From Candidatus Tayloriibacteriota bacterium (GTDB lineage: Bacteria; Patescibacteriota; Minisyncoccia; Phycocordibacterales; PALSA-1337), in assembly GCA_903839695.1 (NCBI GenBank), contig CAIMDI010000006.1:1-40009 (forward strand): a DNA stretch of 40,009 bases, read 5' to 3'. Shown piece by piece: positions 7,425 through 15,101 of this stretch. Position numbers and translations under genes: made by a program. Position 1 is the first letter of the stretch. Each line of letters opens with the position of its first letter. The notes under the pieces were generated by a model. It did no database searches. It was not told where the DNA came from and saw nothing but the letters and a program-made list of their open reading frames with translations.

Positions 7425-8009
7425 GTGAAAAAAAATGTAGTTGTTGGTACCAATATAATAGAATACACCCTAAAGATTAGCAAAAAATCTAAAAGTATGA
7501 GAATTTCCGTATATCATGATGGTAGTGTTTTTGTGTCTGTGCCACGTTTTATGAATATAGGTTTTTTAATTGATAATTTTATTAAAAAAAAGGCGGAGTG
7601 GATTATTTCTAAACAAAAACATTTTAAAAATATTGGACCAAAGGTATTTATAAAGAAAACAAAAGCGGAAAAACGTTTGGAGTATTTGAAAAATAAGGAA
7701 GTGGCTATGGCATTGGTGGAAAGAAAGGTTAATGAATATAATAAATTTTATAATTACAAAATCGGGAAAATTACTATTAAAAATCAGAAAACTAGATGGG
7801 GAAGTTGTTCGAAAAGGGGAAATTTAAATTTTAATTATAAATTGGCTTTGATACCAGATAACTTAGCAAATTATATTGTGGTGCATGAGATATGTCATTT
7901 GGGAGAATTAAATCATTCAAAAAAGTTTTGGGATTTGGTTTCAAAGACAATGCCCGAGCATAAAGCGCTTAGAGCGGAATTAAATAAAATTGGGATAAAT
8001 TATCAGTAA
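7425..8009 (+). CDS. YgjP-type zinc metallopeptidase (DUF45)
   Basis: 194-residue soluble protein of the YgjP/WLM-like M48-related group. The zinc site HEICH lies in VVHEICHLGELNHSKKFW (about residues 152-169), giving HExxH plus a downstream His/Lys stretch typical of the family. The preceding TRWGSCSKRGNLNFNYKLAL block (about 125-144) is the other family hallmark. These proteins are often near restriction-modification or stress genes, and their substrate is not established. The start codon is GTG, set by a TATAGT box 6 nt upstream. It follows dinB with a 21-nt gap and may be partly read through from the SOS promoter. Confidence 0.88.
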   Translation: MKKNVVVGTNIIEYTLKISKKSKSMRISVYHDGSVFVSVPRFMNIGFLIDNFIKKKAEWIISKQKHFKNIGPKVFIKKTKAEKRLEYLKNKEVAMALVERKVNEYNKFYNYKIGKITIKNQKTRWGSCSKRGNLNFNYKLALIPDNLANYIVVHEICHLGELNHSKKFWDLVSKTMPEHKALRAELNKIGINYQ

Positions 8010-8011
8010 TT

Positions 8012-8020
8012 TGTTATAAT
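8012..8020 (+). promoter_or_regulatory. Extended -10 promoter of DUF2585 gene, leaderless
   Basis: TGTTATAAT with TATAAT at 8015-8020, 6 nt before the ATG at 8027, overlapping the 3' end of the spacer after the metallopeptidase gene. Confidence 0.65.
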
Positions 8021-8026
8021 ATTTCT

Positions 8027-8635
8027 ATGTCATCAATTTTTACATTTATAAAAAAGCATCGTTTTATTATTCTAAGTATTATTATTGTTTGTGGAACTGT
8101 GGCTGCAATGGAATTAAATAGTGGCCGTTCTCCTTTGGGTCCTGATGGTAAATTTGGTTGGTGGGATGGTGATGTTTGGAGTAGTGAAAATTCCCAAAGA
8201 GTGGCAGATGCATATTCATTCTCTCATATTATTCACGGTATTCTTTTCTATGCTTTTATGTGGCTTATTTCAAAAAGGCTACCAGAGAGATTAAAGAAAA
8301 GATTTCAACATAAACATTGGTTGCTCGCATCTCTTATTATCGAAGCGGTTTGGGAGCTACTGGAGAATTCTCCAATTATTATAAATAGATATAGAGAGGC
8401 TACTATTGCACTTGGATATGTCGGTGATAGTGTTCTAAATTCAACATGTGATGTATTGATGGTGGTTATTGGTTTTTATATAGCTCGATTGTCAAAAGTT
8501 TGGTTTAGTATTTTATTAATAATCGTTCTTGAGCTCGGTTGTTTGTTTTGGGTAAGAGACAATCTAACATTAAACGTAATTATGCTAGTTGCTCCTGTGG
8601 AATCGATAAAAGTATGGCAATCAGAAGGGCATTAA
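8027..8635 (+). CDS. DUF2585 (UPF0314) membrane protein
   Basis: 202-residue membrane protein with about five hydrophobic segments. Recognisable family blocks are SSENSQRVADAYSFSHIIHG (about 50-69), IEAVWELLENSPIIINRYRE (about 105-124) and LGYVGDSVLNSTCDVLMV. The conserved His, Glu and Asp residues lie close to the membrane faces and look like a metal or catalytic site, but the family has no known function. DUF2585 is best known from Alphaproteobacteria, so its presence here may reflect transfer, although base composition and promoter style match the native genes. Confidence 0.8.
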   Translation: MSSIFTFIKKHRFIILSIIIVCGTVAAMELNSGRSPLGPDGKFGWWDGDVWSSENSQRVADAYSFSHIIHGILFYAFMWLISKRLPERLKKRFQHKHWLLASLIIEAVWELLENSPIIINRYREATIALGYVGDSVLNSTCDVLMVVIGFYIARLSKVWFSILLIIVLELGCLFWVRDNLTLNVIMLVAPVESIKVWQSEGH

Positions 8636-8673
8636 GATAAGAATTCTCTCATATTGACTATTTTTGTTTGCTA

Positions 8674-8702
8674 TTTACATTTTTACACTAATATTGTAGT
8701 AT
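8674..8702 (+). promoter_or_regulatory. Classical -35/-10 promoter of gene 8751
   Basis: TTTACA at 8674-8679, a 17-nt spacer and TAGTAT at 8697-8702. This predicts a leader of about 42 nt that carries AGGG at 8741-8744, 6 nt before the ATG. The arrangement differs from the leaderless native promoters. Confidence 0.45.
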
Positions 8703-8750
8703 ATTTTTCGGATAGTGAGGACAAAGTAAATTAAAACAAAAGGGAAAACT

Positions 8751-9929
8751 ATGCGAAAAATGCCGGAACACATTGTTACAGTCCATGGTGAAAAGCCAGG
8801 ATTATTAACGATTTGCTGTGAAGTGAGGATATTAAATCATATCAAGAATGCCAGTGCAGCGTTAGTGCTTGCACTTAAGCATGCAGTAACTTGTCAACCA
8901 AATGGAAAGGCCTCAGCTTTCTCAGAGAAAGTCAGGTCATTCAAGTTGGTCATCAAAGCAAAAATAGAGGGAATACACAGAAACGGAGTCATTGTTAAGA
9001 TAAAGGGCTGGGAAAGAGATATGGTTTGTGTTGATTTTCAGTCCAGACCAGACAATTGCTACACCGGCAAGTTATACGCCTGCGCTAGGAACGGTTCAGT
9101 AATCACCGCCCATGAATTCTACAGTATACTTAAAGATATCTGTGGGTGTGGATGGTTTGATTTTGACCATCCCGAGGATAAAAAAACTCCTGCAGGCTGT
9201 GCCTGTGGAACGGTTCCGTTGCAGAACATTGGTGAGGTTATTGATGATGCAAAACCTGCCTCATTGCTGCCTTACGAAAGTGTTTCGCCTTCACCCTCAG
9301 TTGAAGTACCCGCTGATGTTCCTGCTGAAACACCTGTTAAGTCACTGGTTGTGAGCGAAGACATCAAAAGTGCTAGGGGTTTTTCAAGGGACGAGGCAGC
9401 CATGGAGCTTTTGTTCGAGGGTCTTGGGGAAGTTGCAGTCTCAAATATCATCACCACTCAACAGGTGATTTCTCTTATCAAAGACATCAGCGGTGTTAGT
9501 AACGGCAAAGGTGTCGGACCGATGATTCGTTGTTTTAAGAAGATGGGTTTGCTTTATGAAGCGAAAATTAAGGGTTATGGCCGTGGCAATAATTCTTATC
9601 TCATCACAGAGAAGGCTAGGGAGAAATACAAAATCTCTTCGCCGGCAAGTTCGCCCACGGCACCTACATCGGTACCTGAACCTAAGCCCGAGCCTCAGAT
9701 CAAACCTGAGATAGTCAAAGGTGTTGAGGATAGTAATATCAGCGACGCCCAGTATCTCTTGGCAGAATTCACTGCATCGATTCAGGAACATGTGGAACTG
9801 CTGGAAAGTATTCGTTCAATTAGTGAGCAAATTAAAGGTTTGGAGTCGGAACTTGAAATGCTGAGTGATAAGTTGAGATCACGAAAGCATACTCTGATTA
9901 CGGAAACACTGGCAATGAAGCCTAAATAG
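8751..9929 (+). CDS. Unknown multidomain protein with winged-helix-like and coiled-coil parts
   Basis: 392 residues, no family recognised. Part 1 (about 1-165) is Cys-rich, with cysteines scattered through CCEVR, CYTGKLYACARN, ICGCGWFDFDHPE and GCACG, so metal binding is possible. Part 2 (about 166-205) is a Pro/Ser-rich linker. Part 3 (about 207-292) looks like a winged helix: helices, QQVISLIKDISGVSNGKGVG, then GYGRGNNSYLITEKAREKYK. A Pro-rich linker (about 295-318) follows, then a C-terminal coiled coil (about 329-385). Overall it resembles a DNA- or partner-binding scaffold. GC is about 50% in a sampled 60-nt stretch, against about 23% in a sampled stretch of the FtsQ-like gene. It has a Shine-Dalgarno leader and its own terminator, all signs of acquisition. 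Confidence 0.7.
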   Translation: MRKMPEHIVTVHGEKPGLLTICCEVRILNHIKNASAALVLALKHAVTCQPNGKASAFSEKVRSFKLVIKAKIEGIHRNGVIVKIKGWERDMVCVDFQSRPDNCYTGKLYACARNGSVITAHEFYSILKDICGCGWFDFDHPEDKKTPAGCACGTVPLQNIGEVIDDAKPASLLPYESVSPSPSVEVPADVPAETPVKSLVVSEDIKSARGFSRDEAAMELLFEGLGEVAVSNIITTQQVISLIKDISGVSNGKGVGPMIRCFKKMGLLYEAKIKGYGRGNNSYLITEKAREKYKISSPASSPTAPTSVPEPKPEPQIKPEIVKGVEDSNISDAQYLLAEFTASIQEHVELLESIRSISEQIKGLESELEMLSDKLRSRKHTLITETLAMKPK

Positions 9930-9956
9930 GGTTTCATGCTAAAGAAAAACAAAATG

Positions 9957-9990
9957 GGGCGGAGGATAAAACCTTCGCCCTATTCTTTTA
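9957..9990. terminator. Bidirectional terminator between 8751 gene and dprA
   Basis: GGGCGGAGG (9957-9965) pairs with CCTTCGCCC (9972-9980) with one G-U pair and a 6-nt loop, followed by a T-rich tail. The other flank is A-rich, so it also works for dprA, which converges on it. Confidence 0.85.
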
Positions 9991-9991
9991 C

Positions 9992-10879
9992 TTATTTTAA
10001 ATTAATTAATTCACCTCTTTTTTCAATAATATTTTGTATTTCTAATACTGAAATTATTTCATTTATTTTTCTTGCAGGTATATTGCTTTTTATAATCAAT
10101 TCATCACTATTTAATGGTTTTATTTTTAATATTTCGATTATTGAATTCTCATCTTTATTGAGATTTAAATTTTGTAAAAGACTTTGTTGAGTGACGTTTT
10201 CATATTGTTTGATTCCATCTTGTCTTTCTAGTCCAAGCATTTCCAAAATATCATTGGAATCAGTTATGGGTATGGCACCATTTCTGATTAACGTATGTGG
10301 TCCAATTGATAATGGTGAAAAAATGTGACCAGGCACTGCACCAACTTCACGATTATAATCTGTGGCTAGTTTGGAAGTTATTAATGTTCCAGACTTTAAT
10401 TCAGCTTCTATAACTAGTACAGCTTTCGAAATGCCAGCCATTAATCTATTTCGCATTGGGAAATTCCAAGCAGCGGCTTTTGTATCCATTTCAAATTCAG
10501 AAATAATTGCCCCACCTGCATAAACTATTTCTTCGGCTAGTCTAGCGTGTGAAGCTGGATATAATACATTTTTATTTAATCCAGAACCTGGAAAAGCAAT
10601 TGTCTTTAAACCATTATCCAGAGCTGCTCTATGTGCTATGCCATCTATTCCTAATGCGAGACCAGAAACTATACAAATATTATGACCTTTTAAACCATTA
10701 ATTAATTTTTTGCAAACTTCTTCGCCGTAATTTGAATATTCACGTGCTCCTACAATACATAGAAAAAGTGTGTTTTCTTCTGGAATTTTTCCTTTTATAT
10801 ATAATTTTTTGGGAGGTTTGGGAATTTGTAGTAATTGCTGTGGAATTTGTTCATTTTCTAAAGTGTAAAATTTGTCCAT
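9992..10879 (-). CDS. dprA: DNA-processing protein DprA
   Basis: 295-residue protein that loads RecA on incoming single-stranded DNA during natural transformation. The Rossmann-like core is clear: IVGAREYSNYG at about 43-53, SGLALGIDGIAHRAAL at about 74-89, FPGSGLNKNVLYPASHARLA at about 95-114 and SGTLITS at about 163-169. A C-terminal winged-helix segment spans about 238-293. The N-terminal SAM-like domain of long DprA proteins is missing. Its presence fits a small-genome bacterium that imports DNA through a com system, none of which is in this window. It is divergent from serS. No clear leaderless -10 box was found for it. Confidence 0.93.
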   Translation of the reverse strand: MDKFYTLENEQIPQQLLQIPKPPKKLYIKGKIPEENTLFLCIVGAREYSNYGEEVCKKLINGLKGHNICIVSGLALGIDGIAHRAALDNGLKTIAFPGSGLNKNVLYPASHARLAEEIVYAGGAIISEFEMDTKAAAWNFPMRNRLMAGISKAVLVIEAELKSGTLITSKLATDYNREVGAVPGHIFSPLSIGPHTLIRNGAIPITDSNDILEMLGLERQDGIKQYENVTQQSLLQNLNLNKDENSIIEILKIKPLNSDELIIKSNIPARKINEIISVLEIQNIIEKRGELINLK

Positions 10880-10947
10880 TTTATTTATTAATTAGATTAT
10901 TAAGTTTTTGCATTATATCAGATATTGGATGAAATTTATATTAAATA

Positions 10948-10956
10948 TGCTAATAT
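10948..10956 (+). promoter_or_regulatory. Extended -10 promoter of serS, leaderless
   Basis: TGCTAATAT with TAATAT at 10951-10956, 7 nt before the ATG at 10964. This supports MLDIKFIRENKEVV as the true N-terminus over an upstream in-frame ATG. Confidence 0.55.
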
Positions 10957-10963
10957 ATATCAT

Positions 10964-12235
10964 ATGTTAGATATAAAATTTATAAGGGAGAATAAGGAAG
11001 TGGTTCAAGCAGGTGCAAAGAAGAAACATGTCAATATAAACATTGACGAGCTTATTGACTTGGATGATAAAAGAAAAGAGAAATTATCGTCTATAGAAAA
11101 GAAACGTGCTGAACAAAATCTCATTAGTGAAAAAATTCCTTCAGCTACACCAGAAGATCGTCAGAGAATGATTGATGATATGAAAATTGTCAAAGATGCA
11201 CTTCAAAAAGAAGAAGAATTACTTAAGGAAATAATGAAAAATTGGCATGAGGCTATGCTTCGTGTTCCAAATATTCCCGATATTTCAGTTCCTGAAGGTG
11301 ATACAGATAAAGACAATAAAGAAATTAAAGTTTGGGGCGATAAACCAAAATTCGATTTTGAACCCAAAGATCATGTGGAGCTCATGACAAAGCTGGATAT
11401 GGTAGATTTTGAAAGAGGTTCAAAAGTCCACGGATTCAGAGGGTACTTTTTAACTGGAGATGGAGCTAGACTTTCATTTGCCATTTGGCAATATGCAATG
11501 GAGTTTTTTACAAATGCAAAAGTTGAAAGAAATTTCATTCCTATTATTTCTCCAGCAATTGTTAGAAAAATAAATTTGTATGGAACTGGTCACTTACCCG
11601 GAGATGTAGAAGATTTTTACATGACACAAGATGGGGACGCTTTAGCTGGTACCGCCGAAGTTCCGCTTATGGCTATGCATAGTGATGAAGTTCTTGATTT
11701 AAAATCTTTACCCAAAAAATATTTAGGTTTTTCTCCATGTTATCGTCGTGAGGCAGGTGCTCATAGTAAAGACGTAAAGGGTCTTATTAGAGTGCATGAG
11801 TTTTATAAGTTTGAACAACTTATACTTTGTGAAGCTAGTCACGAAGCAACTGTTGCTTTCCATGATCAAATAAACAGAAATACCGAAGAATTTATCGAGT
11901 CATTGGGAATTCCGTATCATACTGTATTAAATTGTGGTGGAGATTTGGGCTTAGGACAAGTTAAAAAATACGATATTGAATTATGGGTGCCTAAAGAAAA
12001 TACTTATAGAGAAATATCATCAGCATCATATTTTCATGATTTCCAAACTCGTCGTCTAAACATTCGCTACAAAGACTCAGAAGGTAAGCTTCGTTATGCA
12101 CATTCCCTAAACTGTACTGCTATTCCTACTCCTAGAATACTGGTTTCCTTGATTGAAAATTATCAGCAAGCAGATGGATCAATCAAACTTCCTGAGGTTT
12201 TGCAGAAGTATATGGGAAAGGACAGTATAAAATAG
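10964..12235 (+). CDS. serS: Seryl-tRNA synthetase
   Basis: 423-residue class II synthetase charging tRNA-Ser, the normal bacterial length. The N-terminal coiled-coil arm that grips the long variable arm of tRNA-Ser covers about residues 25-100. Motif 2 is seen in LGFSPCYRREAGAHSKDVKG and the following RVHEFYKFEQ. Motif 3 lies near the C-terminus (LNCTAIPTPRILVSLIENYQ). The chosen start matches family N-termini. It is directly followed with no gap by the FtsQ-like gene, so translation and division genes are probably co-transcribed. Confidence 0.95.
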   Translation: MLDIKFIRENKEVVQAGAKKKHVNINIDELIDLDDKRKEKLSSIEKKRAEQNLISEKIPSATPEDRQRMIDDMKIVKDALQKEEELLKEIMKNWHEAMLRVPNIPDISVPEGDTDKDNKEIKVWGDKPKFDFEPKDHVELMTKLDMVDFERGSKVHGFRGYFLTGDGARLSFAIWQYAMEFFTNAKVERNFIPIISPAIVRKINLYGTGHLPGDVEDFYMTQDGDALAGTAEVPLMAMHSDEVLDLKSLPKKYLGFSPCYRREAGAHSKDVKGLIRVHEFYKFEQLILCEASHEATVAFHDQINRNTEEFIESLGIPYHTVLNCGGDLGLGQVKKYDIELWVPKENTYREISSASYFHDFQTRRLNIRYKDSEGKLRYAHSLNCTAIPTPRILVSLIENYQQADGSIKLPEVLQKYMGKDSIK

Positions 12236-13096
12236 ATGATAAACAGCCGTTCTCGCGCATTACAATCACCAAAGCAAATACAAAAGAAGCGAAATAAGTT
12301 AATTATTACTTCGTCATTAATTTTTTTATGTTCAATTATTTTTATTATTCTTATAATTCTTTTTTTTAGATTAGCGTTTTTGCAAATCTCAAATATTATT
12401 GTAAATGGAAATCCCACAATTGCTTTTTCTGAAATAGAAAATGAAACTTATCTTACTTTTAATGGAGAATATTTAAATATTATTCCAAGATCGAGTTCTA
12501 TTTTTTACTCAAAGTCAAAAATTGAGAAAAATTTAATTGATAAATTCAAAAAAATTGATTCATTGAATATAAAACAAAAGGGAATTTCTACTCTTGAAAT
12601 AAATATTAAAGAAAAGGAGACTGTAGCTGTGGTATGTGACGGATTTCATGATGATGATTTGCAAAGTGCTGATCAAAAATGTTATTCAGTAGATAAAAAT
12701 GGCTATGTATTTGAGGAATCAGTGATTTTGTCTGAAAGTGTTTATCCTCATTATTATATTGATTTAAGTAAAAATACAAATATTATTGGTTCAAATTTTA
12801 TTGATAATAAAATGTTTCTTGATTTGCAAAATTTTATAAATATAATTCAAAACTCTCATATTTCTGTAATTGGTATTTTGATTGGAGAAAATGACCAATA
12901 TGAACTTTATGTAAGAAATAAAGATAATACCGAGGCTGTTGTATATTTTGATAATAAGAATCCATTAGAAAAACTTGCTAATAATTTTGTATTATTTTGG
13001 AATGATGCAATGGCAAAAAAGAAAAATCCTACAGTTCCAATATTTGATTATATAAATCTTAAATTCGGAAATAATATCTTTTATGCAACAAAATGA
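12236..13096 (+). CDS. ftsQ: FtsQ-like cell-division protein (POTRA domain)
   Basis: 286-residue bitopic membrane protein. A basic cytoplasmic tail of about 22 residues precedes one strong membrane span (about 23-47). A POTRA-like segment follows directly (LQISNIIVNGNPTIAFSEIE at about 45-64, with the typical beta-alpha pattern to about 120). An FtsQ-type region comes next, where a Tyr-Ser-Val-Asp-Lys-Asn-Gly-Tyr-Val motif (about 150-158) marks the conserved part. FtsQ links early and late divisome proteins at the septum. Sequence conservation is low, as usual for FtsQ. It starts at the base after the serS stop codon and overlaps the carboxypeptidase gene by 14 nt. The usual dcw location is not used. 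Confidence 0.7.
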   Translation: MINSRSRALQSPKQIQKKRNKLIITSSLIFLCSIIFIILIILFFRLAFLQISNIIVNGNPTIAFSEIENETYLTFNGEYLNIIPRSSSIFYSKSKIEKNLIDKFKKIDSLNIKQKGISTLEINIKEKETVAVVCDGFHDDDLQSADQKCYSVDKNGYVFEESVILSESVYPHYYIDLSKNTNIIGSNFIDNKMFLDLQNFINIIQNSHISVIGILIGENDQYELYVRNKDNTEAVVYFDNKNPLEKLANNFVLFWNDAMAKKKNPTVPIFDYINLKFGNNIFYATK

Positions 13097-14072
13097 TTTT
13101 AAGGGCTTGATTCATTCAACAATGACCGCAATAATTGCAGGCATTGTTATTTCTGTCGTCGGAATATTAGTTTTTGAATACTCATCAAATTCATATAAAA
13201 CGGATTTAATTTTGAAACAAGAAAATCAGAATCAACAAGATCAATTAATAAGTAATGAGGAAGATCCAGTTTTCTCCTCTCATATATCTAATGAGATTAT
13301 CTATTCATCAGATAATAATTTTGAAATTTCAAGTAATAGTATAAATAAAGCTCCGACAAAAAGTAAAAAGAAAATAACTGCATTGGCGTATTCAGTTGAA
13401 AACCTTACTGATGATAAAGTTGTACTTCAAAATAATCAATACAAACTTTTACCTATGGCTTCTATAACAAAATTAGTAACAGCAGTTATAGCAAAAAAAT
13501 TTATGGATCAGGATCAATTGATTGATATTACTCCACAAATGGTAGCTACTTATGGAAATGAAGCTCGATTTAGAATTGGAGAAAAAATGACAGTGAGTGA
13601 ATTATTGTACCCATTACTTATGGTATCAAGTAATGATGCATCTGAGGCTTTGGCAATGTCATATCCTAAAGGAAGAAAGGAATTTATAAAGGAGATGAAT
13701 AATTGGACAAATAGTATCGGGGCGTATAGAACATATTTTGCTGATCCCTCCGGTCTTTCATCAGGAAATGTTTCAACTGCAAATGACCTTATGATTATTA
13801 CAAAATGGATTATGAAAAATGATATTGATATTATAAATATTACTTCAAATAAAATTAAAAATTTGAGAACACACACTTGGACTAATCCGACACATTTTCT
13901 AAATTTGAGTATATATCTTGGTGGAAAAAATGGATATACAGTTCAAGCAAATAGAACTGGAGTTTCCATTTTTCAAATTGGAAAATCCAAGAAAGTTTTT
14001 GTGGTAGTTCTTTTGGGAAGCTCAAGTCGAGATATTGATACTCTTGACTTGCTAGATGAGGCCGTGCTGTAG
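13083..14072 (+). CDS. D-alanyl-D-alanine carboxypeptidase (S11 family)
   Basis: 329-residue periplasmic-type penicillin-binding protein that trims the terminal D-Ala of peptidoglycan stem peptides. A membrane anchor or uncleaved signal covers about residues 12-31. The active-site triad is visible: SITK (SxxK) at about 124-127, SSND (SxN) at about 184-187 and KNG in GGKNGYT (the KTG-equivalent) at about 283-289, where Asn replaces the usual Thr. The low-complexity linker at about 40-98 is Asn/Ser/Lys-rich. It overlaps the FtsQ-like gene by 14 nt, so the two are translationally coupled. Confidence 0.9.
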   Translation: MQQNDFKGLIHSTMTAIIAGIVISVVGILVFEYSSNSYKTDLILKQENQNQQDQLISNEEDPVFSSHISNEIIYSSDNNFEISSNSINKAPTKSKKKITALAYSVENLTDDKVVLQNNQYKLLPMASITKLVTAVIAKKFMDQDQLIDITPQMVATYGNEARFRIGEKMTVSELLYPLLMVSSNDASEALAMSYPKGRKEFIKEMNNWTNSIGAYRTYFADPSGLSSGNVSTANDLMIITKWIMKNDIDIINITSNKIKNLRTHTWTNPTHFLNLSIYLGGKNGYTVQANRTGVSIFQIGKSKKVFVVVLLGSSSRDIDTLDLLDEAVL

Positions 14073-14078
14073 TAGTAT
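14073..14078 (+). promoter_or_regulatory. Candidate -10 box of dus
   Basis: TAGTAT, 6 nt before the ATG at 14085. The hexamer is weak but the spacing matches the leaderless pattern. Confidence 0.35.
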
Positions 14079-14084
14079 TGAAAT

Positions 14085-15101
14085 ATGATTAAGAAAAGTG
14101 CAAGTAAAGCCAAACAAAATTTCTGGCAAAAGCTCAAAAAACCTATATTCGTTATAGCTCCAATGGCAAATGTCACTGATGTGGCTTTTCGCGCTATGTT
14201 TGCAAAATATGGTAAACCAGATGTAATGTGGACGGAATTTGTTTCAGCAGATGGATTATGTTCTGCAGGGCGCAAAATGCTTTTACATGATTTAAAGTTT
14301 TCTAAAAAAGAAAAACCAATTGTTGCTCAACTTTTTTCAGCTAATCCTATAAAAATGCGTGAAGCATGTTCTATCGTTTCCAAACTTGGATTTGATGGTA
14401 TTGATATAAATATGGGATGCCCTGATAGATCTGTGGAAAAACAAGGAGCTGGAGCAAGTATGATGAAGAATCCTGCGCTTGCGAAAGAAGTATTAGAAGC
14501 TGCACGAATAGGCGCGCCGTCTTTGCCTATAAGTATAAAAACAAGAATTGGTTATAATAAAGTTGATTTAGAATGGATAGAATTTTTACTTGAACAAAAA
14601 CTACCAGCGCTAACAGTACACTTGCGAACTAGAAAGGAAATGTCAGATGTACCGGCGCATTGGGATTTGATGAAAAAAATTGTAGAAATTAGAGATCGCA
14701 TTTCACCCGATACTATTTTGATTGGAAATGGCGATGTGATGAGTTTAATGGATGCAAAAATAAAGGTAAAAGAAAGTGGTTGTGATGGTGCAATGATCGG
14801 AAGAGGAATATTTGGTAATCCTTGGTTTTTTAAAGGTAAAATGCCAATGGATTTTACTCCAGCACAACGTTTAAAAGTTATGCTCGAACATGCTAAAGCT
14901 TTTGAAAAATATTTAGGAAGTGTAAAGAATTTTGCAAATATGAAAAAGCATTTTAAAGCATATGTATCAGGTTGGGACGGTGCAAAGGAATTACGTGTAA
15001 AATTAATGGAAAGCGATGAATTGAAGGAAGTGGAGGGGATTATAAAAGATTCGTCAAAAATGTTACAATACCCTCATGTCAAAAAAATCAACGGAAAATA
15101 A
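14085..15101 (+). CDS. dus: tRNA-dihydrouridine synthase
   Basis: 338-residue FMN-dependent enzyme that reduces uridines in the tRNA D-loop. The TIM-barrel start is VIAPMANVTDVAFRAMF (about 24-40). The catalytic Cys lies in DGIDINMGCPDRSVEKQGAG (about 104-123). FMN-phosphate-binding loops are visible as NGDVMS and GAMIGRGIFGNPW (about 231-252). The length is normal. The 3' end overlaps dnaX by 26 nt and also contains the dnaX promoter. The subgroup (DusB-like or other) cannot be told safely. Confidence 0.93.
   Translation: MIKKSASKAKQNFWQKLKKPIFVIAPMANVTDVAFRAMFAKYGKPDVMWTEFVSADGLCSAGRKMLLHDLKFSKKEKPIVAQLFSANPIKMREACSIVSKLGFDGIDINMGCPDRSVEKQGAGASMMKNPALAKEVLEAARIGAPSLPISIKTRIGYNKVDLEWIEFLLEQKLPALTVHLRTRKEMSDVPAHWDLMKKIVEIRDRISPDTILIGNGDVMSLMDAKIKVKESGCDGAMIGRGIFGNPWFFKGKMPMDFTPAQRLKVMLEHAKAFEKYLGSVKNFANMKKHFKAYVSGWDGAKELRVKLMESDELKEVEGIIKDSSKMLQYPHVKKINGK
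15061..15069 (+). promoter_or_regulatory. Extended -10 promoter of dnaX inside dus, leaderless
   Basis: TGTTACAAT with TACAAT at 15064-15069, 6 nt before the ATG at 15076. It lies inside the last codons of dus. Confidence 0.55.

Noticed and set aside
10925-10963. Upstream in-frame start for serS
   Set aside because: The extra 13 residues do not fit the family N-terminus and the segment contains the extended -10 box.
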